This document shows, one piece after another, positions 43,523 to 52,485 of a DNA stretch of 64,000 bases. Positions within the stretch are counted from its first letter, which is position 1. Every line of letters begins with the position of its first letter. A model generated the notes under the pieces. That model searched no databases, was not told the DNA's origin, and was given only the letters and a program-made list of their open reading frames with translations. The translations under genes were made by a program, and so were the position numbers. Origin of the DNA: Caenispirillum salinarum_A (GTDB taxonomy: Bacteria; Pseudomonadota; Alphaproteobacteria; Rhodospirillales; Rhodospirillaceae); contig NZ_CP085224.1 of NCBI RefSeq assembly GCF_044803115.1, forward strand, positions 4,588,001-4,652,000. The letters run 5' to 3'.

Positions 43523-44740
43523 ATGACCGATATCCTGCCCACCGTCGACACCCCGGAAAGCCGCCCGCACCTGCGCATCCAGAAGGGCCGGGCCCGCCGT
43601 CTCCGCCAGGGCGGGCCGTGGCTGTTCTCCAACGAGGTGGAGATGACCGCCGAGGCCAAGGCCCTGCCGCCGGGAACGCTGGTGACGGTGGTCGATGCCG
43701 GCGACGAGCGCCTGGGCGTCGCCACCTTCAACCCGCATTCCCTCATCTGCGCCCGGCTGCTGGACCGCGACTGGCGCACGGTCGTCGACACCGGGCTGAT
43801 CAAGCGCCGACTCGCCGCCGCCGCCGCCCTGCGCGACCGGCTCTACGGCACGCCCCACTACCGCCTGATCCATTCCGAGGCCGACGGCCTGCCGGGGCTG
43901 ATCGTCGACCGCTACGGCGACGTCTTTTCCGTCCAGGCGAACACGGCCGGCATGGAACGCCTGACGCCGCTGGTGGTGGAGGCGCTGGCGGAGGCGTTCG
44001 CACCGTCCGCCGTGGTGCTCCGCAACGACACGCCGGCGCGGGCGCTCGAAACCCTGCCGCAGGAGCAGGTCGTCGCGCTCGGCGCCGTCGACGGGCCGGT
44101 GGCGCTGGTCGAGAACGGCGTCACCTACTTGGCTGATGTCACTACGGGGCAGAAGACCGGCTGGTTTTACGACCAGCGTCCGAACCGGGCCTTCGTCGCG
44201 GGCCTGGCGAAGGAGCGCCGCTGCATCGACGTCTATTCCTACGCCGGCGGCTTCGGCCTGGCCTGCGCCGCAGGGGGCGCGGCCGAGGTGACGCTGGTGG
44301 ACCGCGCCGAGCGTCCGCTCGCGCTTGCGGCCGAGGCGGCGGCGCGCAACGGCTTCGCCGAGCGCGTGAAGACCACCCAGGCCGAGGCCTTCGGCGAGAT
44401 GCAGCGCCTGGCCGCCGCCGGAGAGCGCTTCGGGGTCGTGGTCTGCGATCCGCCGGCCTTCGCCAAGGCCAAGCGCGACCAGGCGCAGGCCGCCAAGGGA
44501 TATCGCAAAATGGCGCGGCTCGGCGCGGCGCTGGTCGAGCCGGGCGGCGTGATCCTCTGCGGATCATGCAGCCATCACATGCCGCTCGACCGTTTCCAGG
44601 AGGAAGTCACCCGCGGCCTGCACCAGGCCGGGCGCGACGGCCGCCTGCTGCACACGGGCTTCGCCGGCGCCGACCACCCGGTGCATCCGGCCCTGCCGGA
44701 AAGCGCCTATCTGAAGACGCTGACCTTCCAACTGGATTGA
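43523..44740 (+). CDS. rlmI: Class I SAM-dependent rRNA methyltransferase, RlmI-like
   Basis: A 405-residue PUA-methyltransferase of the RlmI/RlmK family; the E. coli enzyme makes m5C1962 in 23S rRNA. An N-terminal PUA domain (about 18-90, with GGPWLFSNEV) is followed by the SAM-binding domain with GQKTGWFYDQR, YSYAGGFGL, VCDPPAFAK and the catalytic Cys region CGSCSHHM. ATG 43523 is chosen because family similarity begins shortly after it. Confidence 0.9.
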   Translation: MTDILPTVDTPESRPHLRIQKGRARRLRQGGPWLFSNEVEMTAEAKALPPGTLVTVVDAGDERLGVATFNPHSLICARLLDRDWRTVVDTGLIKRRLAAAAALRDRLYGTPHYRLIHSEADGLPGLIVDRYGDVFSVQANTAGMERLTPLVVEALAEAFAPSAVVLRNDTPARALETLPQEQVVALGAVDGPVALVENGVTYLADVTTGQKTGWFYDQRPNRAFVAGLAKERRCIDVYSYAGGFGLACAAGGAAEVTLVDRAERPLALAAEAAARNGFAERVKTTQAEAFGEMQRLAAAGERFGVVVCDPPAFAKAKRDQAQAAKGYRKMARLGAALVEPGGVILCGSCSHHMPLDRFQEEVTRGLHQAGRDGRLLHTGFAGADHPVHPALPESAYLKTLTFQLD

Positions 44741-44761
44741 GAACCGGCGGCTCCGGCCGGA

Positions 44762-45286
44762 TCAGAGCCGCGGCAGGGCGTCCCAGCGGTAGCGCACCTC
44801 GCGCAGGCGCCTGCCGCCGATCGTGTCGTACTGGGTGCGGTCGGGGACGCCACCCAGGTGCGCGTAGAACGCGCGCGCCGGGCGGTTGTCGGCCAGCACC
44901 CAGACGAACAGCTGCGCCATGCCCTCCGCCGCCAGCCGCTTCACCGCCGCCGCCATGAGGGCCCGGCCGAGCCCATGCCCCCGGCGGTCCGGCCGCAGGT
45001 AGAGGCCGCCGACCTCGCCGTCGCCGGGGGCCGCGTCGGCATCCCGCAGGGCGCAGCCCTGCACGAAGCCCACCACCGGGGCCATTCGCCCGCCGTCGCG
45101 CGCCACCAGCGTCCAGCCTGCCTCGGCCGCCAGGATGCGGCGCCACTGGGCGGTGCGCTGGACCTCCGACAGGCTGTCGAGAACGACCTGCGGCACGATG
45201 CCGGCATAGGCCGCGCGCCACGCCGCCACATGCACGGCGGCGATGGCGGGGGCATCCTCGGGCTGGGCGGGCGCGATCAGAACCAT
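44762..45286 (-). CDS. GNAT family N-acetyltransferase
   Basis: A 174-residue GNAT-fold protein, with LYLRPDRRGHGLGRALM as the acetyl-CoA binding motif and NRPARAFYAHLGG near the end. The substrate is not predictable. ATG 45286 is the likely start: the longer frame to 45499 adds Arg-rich non-conserved sequence and would cover the hairpin at 45330-45364. It is convergent with rlmI. Confidence 0.83.
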   Translation of the reverse strand: MVLIAPAQPEDAPAIAAVHVAAWRAAYAGIVPQVVLDSLSEVQRTAQWRRILAAEAGWTLVARDGGRMAPVVGFVQGCALRDADAAPGDGEVGGLYLRPDRRGHGLGRALMAAAVKRLAAEGMAQLFVWVLADNRPARAFYAHLGGVPDRTQYDTIGGRRLREVRYRWDALPRL

Positions 45287-45594
45287 GGCATTCCCATACC
45301 ACCGCCCGGTCGCCGCCGCGAAAAGGAAAACGGGGAGGCCGGTCTGACGCCGGTCTCTCCCCGTCCGTGAAGCCCCATGCCCTACTTGCCCGGCACCCGC
45401 CGATGGCTGCGGGCGCGATCCGTGCAAGGCACGCAGGCAACGATGCAGGCGGCGTGCCAGCCGCCGGGGCATTGTCGCGGCTGCCCTGTCCTTGAGCACG
45501 CGCGGGTCATTGCCCGAATTTTAGGCCAAACGCGCAGCAACTGCCTTCGCCGCGGGCAGGCCGGCCAGGGCACCATCATCCGCAACCTTGTATC
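45287..45594. other. 308-bp gap with leader or small-RNA signals
   Basis: No gene is convincing. A TAAAAT -10-like hexamer lies on the minus strand at 45523-45518 without a clear -35, and a terminator-like hairpin lies at 45330-45364. Together they could define a minus-strand RNA of roughly 150-190 bases that ends before the GNAT gene. Confidence 0.35.
45330..45364 (-). terminator. Terminator-like hairpin upstream of the GNAT gene
   Basis: An outer 8-bp stem (45330-45337 with 45357-45364) and an inner 4-bp stem (45339-45342 with 45350-45353) are followed on the minus strand by TTTTCCTTTT. It sits 43 bases before the GNAT start, with no minus-strand gene upstream for it to terminate. Confidence 0.6.
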
Positions 45595-47952
45595 GTGGAA
45601 GAACGTTCTCCAGGTTCAGAGGGGGTCCGCGCCGCCGGGGTCATCGCGACGTGCCATGCCGGCGCGGCCCTCCACCGTGCAACACTCGCGCCCCAGCGGA
45701 AGGACACCGCCCTGACGGACCAGACATTGCCAGCACCCGATTCCGCCACGACCCAGCCCCTGAGCCAACCGCCCGCCGCCGCGCCGCGCCTCCTGGACCG
45801 GCCGGGGGTCGCATGGCGCGTGGAGACGGCGGACCGCGCGGCCCTGCTGGTGGACGCGGCCGCCTACTTCCACGAGTTGCGGCGGGCCCTGCTCAAGGCG
45901 GAGCGACAGGTGCTGCTGGTCGGCTGGGACGTCGACGGCCGCACCGACCTGGTCGGCCCCGACGCCGCGCCCGAACCGGGCGACGAGGCCCCGCGCCTGC
46001 TGCGGGAACTGCTCACCTGGCTGGTGGAGCGCCGCCCCGACCTCAACGTCCATGTGCTGCTGTGGGACTACACGCTTCTCTATGCGCTCGACCGGGAGCC
46101 CCTGCCCACCGTCACGCTGGGCTGGACGACGCCGGACCGCGTCCACCTGCACCTCGACGACAGCCTGCCCATGGAAGCCAGCCACCACGAGAAGGTGGTG
46201 GTGATCGACGACGCCCTGGCCTTCTGCGGTGGCATGGACGTCACCATCCGCCGCTGGGACACGCCGGACCACCGCCTGAGCGACCCGCGCCGGCGCGACC
46301 CGGGCGGCGAGGCCTATCCGCCCGTGCATGATGCCACGCTCATGGTCGACGGCGCGGCGGCGCGGGCGCTGGGCGATCTGGCGCGGGAACGCTGGCACCA
46401 CGCCACCAGCCGCCTGCTGCGCCCCGTTCCGCAGGCGAGCGGACGGCGCCTGTGGCCGGATGACGTGCCGCCGCGCCTGCGGTCCGTCCCCGTCGGCATC
46501 AGCCGCACCCGCCCCGCCGGCAAGCGTTGGGACGCGGTGCGCGAGGTCTGCGACCTCTATTGCGCCGCCATCGAGGGCGCCGAACGATCCCTCTATATAG
46601 AGAACCAGTACCTGACGGCCGATTGCGTCGCCGATGCCCTGGTCCGCCGCCTGCGCGAGAATCCCGACCTGGAAGTGGTCATGGTCGGCCCCCGCACCGC
46701 CATGGACTGGCTGGAGGAGACCACCATGGGCGTCGGCCGCGCCACCTTCATGGCGCGGCTGGCCGAGACCGGCGCCGGCGACCGCATCCGCCTTCTGGCC
46801 CCGGTGATCCGCGACGACGCCGGCGAAAGCCACGACGTCAAGGTTCACAGCAAGCTGATGATCGTCGACGACCGCGTCATGACCATCGGCAGCGCCAACC
46901 TCGCCAACCGCTCCATGGGCCTCGACACCGAGACCAACACCACCGTCGAGGCGACGCGGCGCGAAGACCGGGACGCGCTGGCTCGCTGGCGCGACGGCCT
47001 GCTGGCCGAGCACCTGGGCTGCCCGCGCGAAGCCGTCGCCGGCGCCCTGGCGGAATCCGGCGGATCGCTGGTGACGGCCATCGACGCGCTGGCGGAGCGC
47101 AATCCGGCGCGGACCCTGGTTCCCGTGGACGCCAGCCTGGCCGAACCCAACGAGGGCGTGGCCCTGCTCAACCGCATCGGCGACCCGGAAGAACCCATCG
47201 ACCTGGACCGCTTCCTGGCCGAGCAGGTGCCCGAGCCGCCCGTCGGACCCTCGCGCAAGCCCCTGTCGCGCCATCTGTGGACCGGCTTCTTCATCGTCGC
47301 CGTCCTCGCCGCCGTCATCGCCCTGTGGGAACTGACGCCGCTGCGGGAGGGGCTGGACCCGCGGGTCTTCTACGACCGGGCGGTCGCCCTGCGCGGGTTG
47401 CCGTGGACGCCGCTGGCCGTGCTTGGCGGGTATGTGGCGTTGGGGCTGGCAGGCTTCCCCATCACCGTCCTGATCACGGTGACGGCAATGGTCTTCGGTC
47501 CGGCGATGGGATTTGTCTACGCCAGCACCGGCGCCATTCTGTCCGCCGTCATCAGCTTCGGGCTGGGGCACCTGCTGGGCAAGCGGCTGGTGCGGCGCTA
47601 CGCCGGAGCCACGGTCAACCGCCTGAGCGAAGCGCTGGGCCGGCGCGGTATCGTGGCCGTGGTGTTCCTGCGGGTGGCGCCGGTGGCGCCGTTCCTGATC
47701 ATCAATCTGGTTTCGGGCGCGAGCCATGTGGGATTTCGCGACTATATCCTGGGGACGCTGCTGGGCATGCTGCCGGGCATCGCGGTGATGACCCTGCTGG
47801 GGTCGAGCATCATGGGCCTGATCCAGGACCCGACGCCGGCGCGCATCATCGTTCTGGTGGGTTGCCTGGTGCTGTGGTTCCTGGTCAGCGTCGGGCTTCA
47901 GCGGCTGGTCTCGCGTCGCCAGAAGGCCCGCGACCGGGCCGGACGCGGATAG
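45595..47952 (+). CDS. Phospholipase D/cardiolipin synthase-VTT domain fusion
   Basis: A fusion protein of about 745-785 aa. Its N-terminal half is a phospholipase D-type transferase with two HKD motifs: HEKVVVIDD (His198, Lys200) and HSKLMIVDD (His418, Lys420) followed by IGSANLANRSMG. After residue 555 a membrane helix leads into a VTT/DedA-type domain with several helices; such proteins scramble or flip lipids. It would join phospholipid head-group exchange with lipid movement. The start is unsure: the frame opens at GTG 45595, but the only good ribosome site (GGAAGGA) precedes CTG 45712. The EEP gene follows 23 bases later. Confidence 0.85.
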   Translation: MEERSPGSEGVRAAGVIATCHAGAALHRATLAPQRKDTALTDQTLPAPDSATTQPLSQPPAAAPRLLDRPGVAWRVETADRAALLVDAAAYFHELRRALLKAERQVLLVGWDVDGRTDLVGPDAAPEPGDEAPRLLRELLTWLVERRPDLNVHVLLWDYTLLYALDREPLPTVTLGWTTPDRVHLHLDDSLPMEASHHEKVVVIDDALAFCGGMDVTIRRWDTPDHRLSDPRRRDPGGEAYPPVHDATLMVDGAAARALGDLARERWHHATSRLLRPVPQASGRRLWPDDVPPRLRSVPVGISRTRPAGKRWDAVREVCDLYCAAIEGAERSLYIENQYLTADCVADALVRRLRENPDLEVVMVGPRTAMDWLEETTMGVGRATFMARLAETGAGDRIRLLAPVIRDDAGESHDVKVHSKLMIVDDRVMTIGSANLANRSMGLDTETNTTVEATRREDRDALARWRDGLLAEHLGCPREAVAGALAESGGSLVTAIDALAERNPARTLVPVDASLAEPNEGVALLNRIGDPEEPIDLDRFLAEQVPEPPVGPSRKPLSRHLWTGFFIVAVLAAVIALWELTPLREGLDPRVFYDRAVALRGLPWTPLAVLGGYVALGLAGFPITVLITVTAMVFGPAMGFVYASTGAILSAVISFGLGHLLGKRLVRRYAGATVNRLSEALGRRGIVAVVFLRVAPVAPFLIINLVSGASHVGFRDYILGTLLGMLPGIAVMTLLGSSIMGLIQDPTPARIIVLVGCLVLWFLVSVGLQRLVSRRQKARDRAGRG

Positions 47953-47975
47953 CGGACAGGAGAACGGAAGGCCCC

Positions 47976-48749
47976 ATGCGCCTGCGCGTCGCCACCTACA
48001 ACATCCATTCCTGCATCGGCAACGACCGGGGCTACGACCCCGCGCGCATCGCCGAGGTGATCCTGGAGACGGGCGCCGATGTGGTCGGCCTGCAGGAGGT
48101 TGCCGCCAAGCCCGACCTGGACGGCGTGCCCGACCAGTTCTCCTACCTGGCGGAGGCGACGGGCATGACCGCCATCGCCGGGCCCAACGTGATCCTGCGG
48201 GAAAGCCGCTTCGGCAACGTGCTGCTGACCCGCTGGCCGGTGCTGGGCGTGCGCCGCGTCGACCTGTCCATCGCGCCCTACGAGCCGCGCGGGGCCGTGG
48301 TCGCCGACCTGTCGGTGCGCGGCCAGCGGCTGCGGGTCATCACCACCCACCTGGGCCTGAGGGTCTGGGAACGGGCGCGCCAGCATGCCACACTGGGCGA
48401 CCTGATGGCCGCGCGGGGCGATGCGCCGGCCGTCATCATGGGCGACTTCAACAGCTGGTGGCCCGACGTCGCGGCGCTGCGGCACCTGGGGCCGCGCTTC
48501 GGATGCCGCCTGTCGCCCGCCAGCTTTCCGGCGCACCTGCCGTTCCTGGCGCTGGACCGCATATGGGCGGTGCCGGACACCTTTGCCGGACCGGTGCGCG
48601 CCCACAAGTCGCCCCTGGCGCGCCAGGCCTCCGACCACCTGCCGGTGGTGGCGGACCTGGAGCTGCCCGATCCCGCCCCCTCGCGCGTTGAAGAGGACGA
48701 GGCCGACACCGCCGTGACCATTGCAAGCCGCCGGACCATCGAGGCATGA
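47976..48749 (+). CDS. Endonuclease/exonuclease/phosphatase (EEP) family protein
   Basis: A 257-residue EEP-fold hydrolase with the full metal-site set: YNIHSCIGNDRG, LQEV (catalytic Glu), THLGL, GDFNSWWPD and ASDHLPV. The fold acts on nucleic acids or on phosphodiesters of lipids. It is next to a phospholipase D-type gene, as E. coli ybhP is beside ybhO (clsB), so a lipid-linked role is plausible. A GGAAGG site precedes ATG 47976. Its stop overlaps the KdpD-like start as ATGA. Confidence 0.85.
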   Translation: MRLRVATYNIHSCIGNDRGYDPARIAEVILETGADVVGLQEVAAKPDLDGVPDQFSYLAEATGMTAIAGPNVILRESRFGNVLLTRWPVLGVRRVDLSIAPYEPRGAVVADLSVRGQRLRVITTHLGLRVWERARQHATLGDLMAARGDAPAVIMGDFNSWWPDVAALRHLGPRFGCRLSPASFPAHLPFLALDRIWAVPDTFAGPVRAHKSPLARQASDHLPVVADLELPDPAPSRVEEDEADTAVTIASRRTIEA

Positions 48750-51643
48750 CCACCGAGCGCCCGCAGGACAGCCGCCCCGCCGCCATCGGCACCCACGAGC
48801 CACCGCGCCCGGCCTCGCCGCCGTTCGCCGCCGCGGCGCCGGCTCCGGGCGCGTCGCGGGCACAGGAAGGACCGGCCCATCACGGCCCGGCCGCCGCCGC
48901 GGCGGCGCTGGATGAGCATGACGCCGGCCGCCGCGGGCGCCTCAAGCTGTTCCTGGGCGTGGCGCCCGGCGCCGCGACCGTGCCGACCGTGCTGGCGGCC
49001 CATATCGACACCATCCACCGCCTGCGCCGCGAGGCTCCCGACCGCGCCAACCGGCCGGTCATCGGCCTGCTCATGCCCGGCGACCTGCGCGACCTGCCGT
49101 CGGAAATCCAGGACAGCGACGCCCTGATCGTGCGCTGTGACGACCCCGAGGACCTGCTGCGCCACGATCCCGACGTGGTGGTCATCAAGGGCCTGCGCGG
49201 CATCAACCGCCAGATCGCCCGGCTGGACACCGGCGCGGGGTCGCCCATCGACGCCATCCTGGAGCGCGGCATCGACGTCTACTGCGCCCTCTCGGCGGCC
49301 CACCTGGACGGCGCACGCGACCGCATCGGCGTGCTGGCGCTCATCCCGCGCGAGGAGAGCCTGCCGGAAACCCTGCTGGAGAAGGCCGACCAGATCGAAC
49401 TGGTGGACGCCGCCCCCGAGGACCTGGCCGACCGGTTCGAGAGCCGCAGCCTGATGCTCTCGGACGACGACTACGAGACGCTGGCGCCCATCTACGCCGT
49501 GGATTGCCTGACGCTGCTGCGCGAAACCGCCATCGGCGTCACCGCCCGGCACGTCCATCGCCAGTCGCTGGAGCAGTGGTCGGAGGGCGCGGGCGTCGAC
49601 ACCGAGACCCCGGCCGTTGAGCCCGAGCCGGCGCCGCGCATCCTGGTTCTGCTGTCCGACGTCGGCCGGCCCGAGCGCCTGGTGCAGGACGGCCACCGAC
49701 TGGCCGACCGCAACGGCGCGGCTTGGTTCGTCGCTTATGTGGACACCGCCTGGAACCACCGCCTGCCCCAGGCCATCCAGCGCGAGGTGACGGAAAGCCT
49801 GCACCTGGCGGACCATCTGGGGGCCGAGGTCGTGCCGCTGGGCGGCCCCGACCTGCTGGAGGAAGTGAGCGAGTTCATCCGCACCCACCGCATCACGGAA
49901 GTGGTGGTCGCCCGCCCGCCGGTGCGCGGCCTGCGGCGTCTGTGGCGGCGGCCCTTCGCCGACCAGTTGCTGGAGCGCTTCCGGAACCTGGGGGTGCACA
50001 TCGTGCCCGGCCCGGAGATGACCGTGGACGCCTTCGCCCTGCCCTGGCGCATCGACGAGGGGCGGCCGTGGTTCCACGAATACCTGGCCGGCGCCGTCGC
50101 CGCCTGCATGGCGGCCGGGCTGATCAAGGTGCTCGACCCCCTGCTGCCGGCGGAAAGCCTGTCCATCATCATGCTGATGGCGGTGGTCTACGCCGCCACC
50201 GCCTACGGCTTCGCCTCGGCCCTGTTCACGTCGGTGCTGGGGCTGGCGATGTTCAACTTCTTCTTCGTCGAGCCCCAGTTCGCCCTGACCCCCAACAGGC
50301 CCGAGCAGATATTCCAGCTCGCGATCTATCTGGTTTTGGCCGCCATCGCCGCCAACCTGGCCGGGCGCCTTCACGACCAGGCCCAGGCGGCGCGGCGGCG
50401 CGAGCGGCACACGGGTGCGCTCTACCACCTGTCGCGCGAAATTGCCGCCACCTCGGACCCGGCCAAGGTGATGTCGGCCATTTCGGCGCAGATGCGCGAC
50501 CTTTTGAACGTCAACGTGATGATCCTGCTGCCCCGGCGCATGGTGGCCGAGGCCGACCCCGGCCCCACGGGATCGGACGCGGAGGCCGAGGAACTGTGCG
50601 CCGCCTGGCCGGAGGGCGGCACCCTGGACGAGGAAGCCTGGCGCATCGCCTCGTGGGTGCGACGCTACGGCGAGCCTGCCGGGCGCGGCACGACGGTCCA
50701 CAGCAACGCCGGCTACCTGTTCCAGCCCCTGCGCACGGGCGGCGGCGTCATCGGCGTGCTGGTGGTGGAGGCCCCCGACCCCATGATCCTGCGCCGCGCC
50801 AGCTTCCGCCGTCAGTTCGACAGCCTGGCCGGCTTCTCCGCCGTGGCGGTGGAGCGCATGCACCTGAACCGCGAGGTGGAAACGGTGCGCGTGGTGGCCG
50901 AGACCGAATCCATGCGCTCGGCCCTCCTGTCGTCGCTGAGCCACGACCTGCGCACGCCGCTGGCCTCCATCATCGGGTCGACGAGCAGCCTGCTGACCTA
51001 CGGCCGGTCCTATTCCGAGGACGTGCAGCGCGACCTTCTCAAGACCGTGCTGGAAGAGGCCGAACGTCTCAACCGTTTCGTCGGCAACCTGCTGCAGATG
51101 ACCAAGCTGGAAGCAGGCGCCACCGTGCCAAGGCCGCAGTGGACCGACCTGGACGACCTGGTGGGCACCACGCTGGAGCGGATGGAGGGGCGGCTTGAGA
51201 AAGTGCACGTCGCGCTCGACATTCCGCCCATGCTGCCGCTGTTCCAGGTGGATTTCGTGCTCATGGAGCACGTGCTGATGAACCTGCTGGACAACGCGGT
51301 GAAGTATTCGCCGGTGGGATCGACCATCACCATCCGCGGGCGTGCCGAGGACGGATGGATCGTCATCGAGATCACCGATCAGGGCATCGGCATCCCCGCC
51401 GAGCACTGCGCGCGCATTTTCGACAAGTTCTTCCGCGTCTACTCGCGCGACCGGGTGGTGGCCGGCACCGGCCTCGGCCTTGCCATATGCAAGGGCATCG
51501 TCGAAGGTCACGGCGGCACCATCGAGGCGGAAAGCGACGGCGAGAACGGCAGCACCTTCCGGGTGCGCCTGCCGGTCCGCACGCCCACGGCCGCCGACCT
51601 GGAGGGGGTCGACGCACCGCCGGAACACCTGCCCGCCAACTGA
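48746..51643 (+). CDS. KdpD-like sensor kinase with degenerate N-terminal nucleotide site
   Basis: A 965-residue protein with the full KdpD order: N-terminal KdpD domain (about 64-270), USP domain (about 290-415), DUF4118 with four membrane helices (about 450-545), GAF domain, HisKA with SSLSHDLRTPL (His733), and HATPase. The kinase core looks active (NLLDNAVKYSP, DQGIGIP, GTGLGLAICKG). The N-terminal domain has lost Walker A (canonical APGVGKT reads APGAATV, residues 73-79) and Walker B (VVVIKGL, residues 144-150). kdpFABC is absent. It overlaps the EEP gene and precedes the KdpE-like gene. Confidence 0.88.
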   Translation: MTTERPQDSRPAAIGTHEPPRPASPPFAAAAPAPGASRAQEGPAHHGPAAAAAALDEHDAGRRGRLKLFLGVAPGAATVPTVLAAHIDTIHRLRREAPDRANRPVIGLLMPGDLRDLPSEIQDSDALIVRCDDPEDLLRHDPDVVVIKGLRGINRQIARLDTGAGSPIDAILERGIDVYCALSAAHLDGARDRIGVLALIPREESLPETLLEKADQIELVDAAPEDLADRFESRSLMLSDDDYETLAPIYAVDCLTLLRETAIGVTARHVHRQSLEQWSEGAGVDTETPAVEPEPAPRILVLLSDVGRPERLVQDGHRLADRNGAAWFVAYVDTAWNHRLPQAIQREVTESLHLADHLGAEVVPLGGPDLLEEVSEFIRTHRITEVVVARPPVRGLRRLWRRPFADQLLERFRNLGVHIVPGPEMTVDAFALPWRIDEGRPWFHEYLAGAVAACMAAGLIKVLDPLLPAESLSIIMLMAVVYAATAYGFASALFTSVLGLAMFNFFFVEPQFALTPNRPEQIFQLAIYLVLAAIAANLAGRLHDQAQAARRRERHTGALYHLSREIAATSDPAKVMSAISAQMRDLLNVNVMILLPRRMVAEADPGPTGSDAEAEELCAAWPEGGTLDEEAWRIASWVRRYGEPAGRGTTVHSNAGYLFQPLRTGGGVIGVLVVEAPDPMILRRASFRRQFDSLAGFSAVAVERMHLNREVETVRVVAETESMRSALLSSLSHDLRTPLASIIGSTSSLLTYGRSYSEDVQRDLLKTVLEEAERLNRFVGNLLQMTKLEAGATVPRPQWTDLDDLVGTTLERMEGRLEKVHVALDIPPMLPLFQVDFVLMEHVLMNLLDNAVKYSPVGSTITIRGRAEDGWIVIEITDQGIGIPAEHCARIFDKFFRVYSRDRVVAGTGLGLAICKGIVEGHGGTIEAESDGENGSTFRVRLPVRTPTAADLEGVDAPPEHLPAN

Positions 51644-51705
51644 TCGGGCCGCACCGTTCACGAGACCTGGACCAAAAGCAAGACCAACCGGAGACATCCG
51701 CCACC

Positions 51706-52410
51706 ATGCCCAACGACGCAACGGGAACCGCAAAAGTCCTCATCGTCGACGACGAACCGCAGATCCGCCGCTTCCTCAAGGCGAGCCTGACCGCCCACGG
51801 CTACCAGGTGGTGGAGGCCGAGGATGCCAATTCGGCCATCAAGGCGGCGACGGTGGAAAAGCCGGATCTGACGGTGCTGGACCTGGGCCTGCCCGACATG
51901 GACGGCATGGAGGTGATCGAGCGGGTGCGCGAGTGGTCGTCCATGCCGATCATCGTGCTGTCGGTGCGCTCGGACGAAAGCGACAAGGTTGGCGCGCTCG
52001 ACCGGGGCGCCAACGACTACATCACCAAGCCCTTCGGCATGGCGGAGCTGATGGCCCGCATGCGCGCGGCGCTGCGCCACATCGGACCGGAGGCCAGCGA
52101 CGACCCGGTGCTGGAGACCGAGCGGGTGAGCATCGACCTCGCCAAGCGGCTGGTGACGGTGGAAGGATCGCCGGTGAAGCTGTCGCGCAAGGAATACGAC
52201 CTGCTGCGCGCACTGGCCCAGCATCCCGGCAAGGTCATCACCCACCAGCAGCTTCTGCGTGACATCTGGGGCGAGGCCTATGTGGAAGAGACCCAGTATC
52301 TGCGCGTCTACATCGGCCAGTTGCGTCAGAAGCTGGAGGCCGATCCCTCCCGCCCCCGCCTCATCATCACCGAGCCGGCGGTGGGATACCGGTTGCAGAT
52401 TTCGGTGTGA
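51706..52410 (+). CDS. KdpE-like OmpR-family response regulator
   Basis: A 234-residue response regulator with a receiver (VDDEPQIRR, phosphoacceptor Asp59 in VLDLGLPDMDG, Lys in ITKPFG) and an OmpR/PhoB winged-helix DNA-binding domain (about 130-232, with LSRKEYDLLRAL and VGYRLQI). It follows the KdpD-like kinase by 62 bases. Family members activate kdpFABC when potassium is low; without those genes nearby the target here is unknown. Confidence 0.9.
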   Translation: MPNDATGTAKVLIVDDEPQIRRFLKASLTAHGYQVVEAEDANSAIKAATVEKPDLTVLDLGLPDMDGMEVIERVREWSSMPIIVLSVRSDESDKVGALDRGANDYITKPFGMAELMARMRAALRHIGPEASDDPVLETERVSIDLAKRLVTVEGSPVKLSRKEYDLLRALAQHPGKVITHQQLLRDIWGEAYVEETQYLRVYIGQLRQKLEADPSRPRLIITEPAVGYRLQISV

Positions 52411-52485
52411 GCGCGGGGCCGCCGGCCGGGTGGTGATCGCCGTTGCGAGGGGCTGCCGACACCGCAGGTGGACCCCGTCAGCCGA

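Noticed and set aside
45382..45585. Short minus-strand frame in the gap before the PLD/VTT gene
   Set aside because: Arg-rich, no ribosome site, no conserved look; the DNA there is better explained as a leader or small-RNA region.
48278..51733. An 1151-codon minus-strand frame across the EEP and KdpD-like genes
   Set aside because: Antisense shadow of two conserved genes; the product is His/Gln/Arg-rich with no domains.
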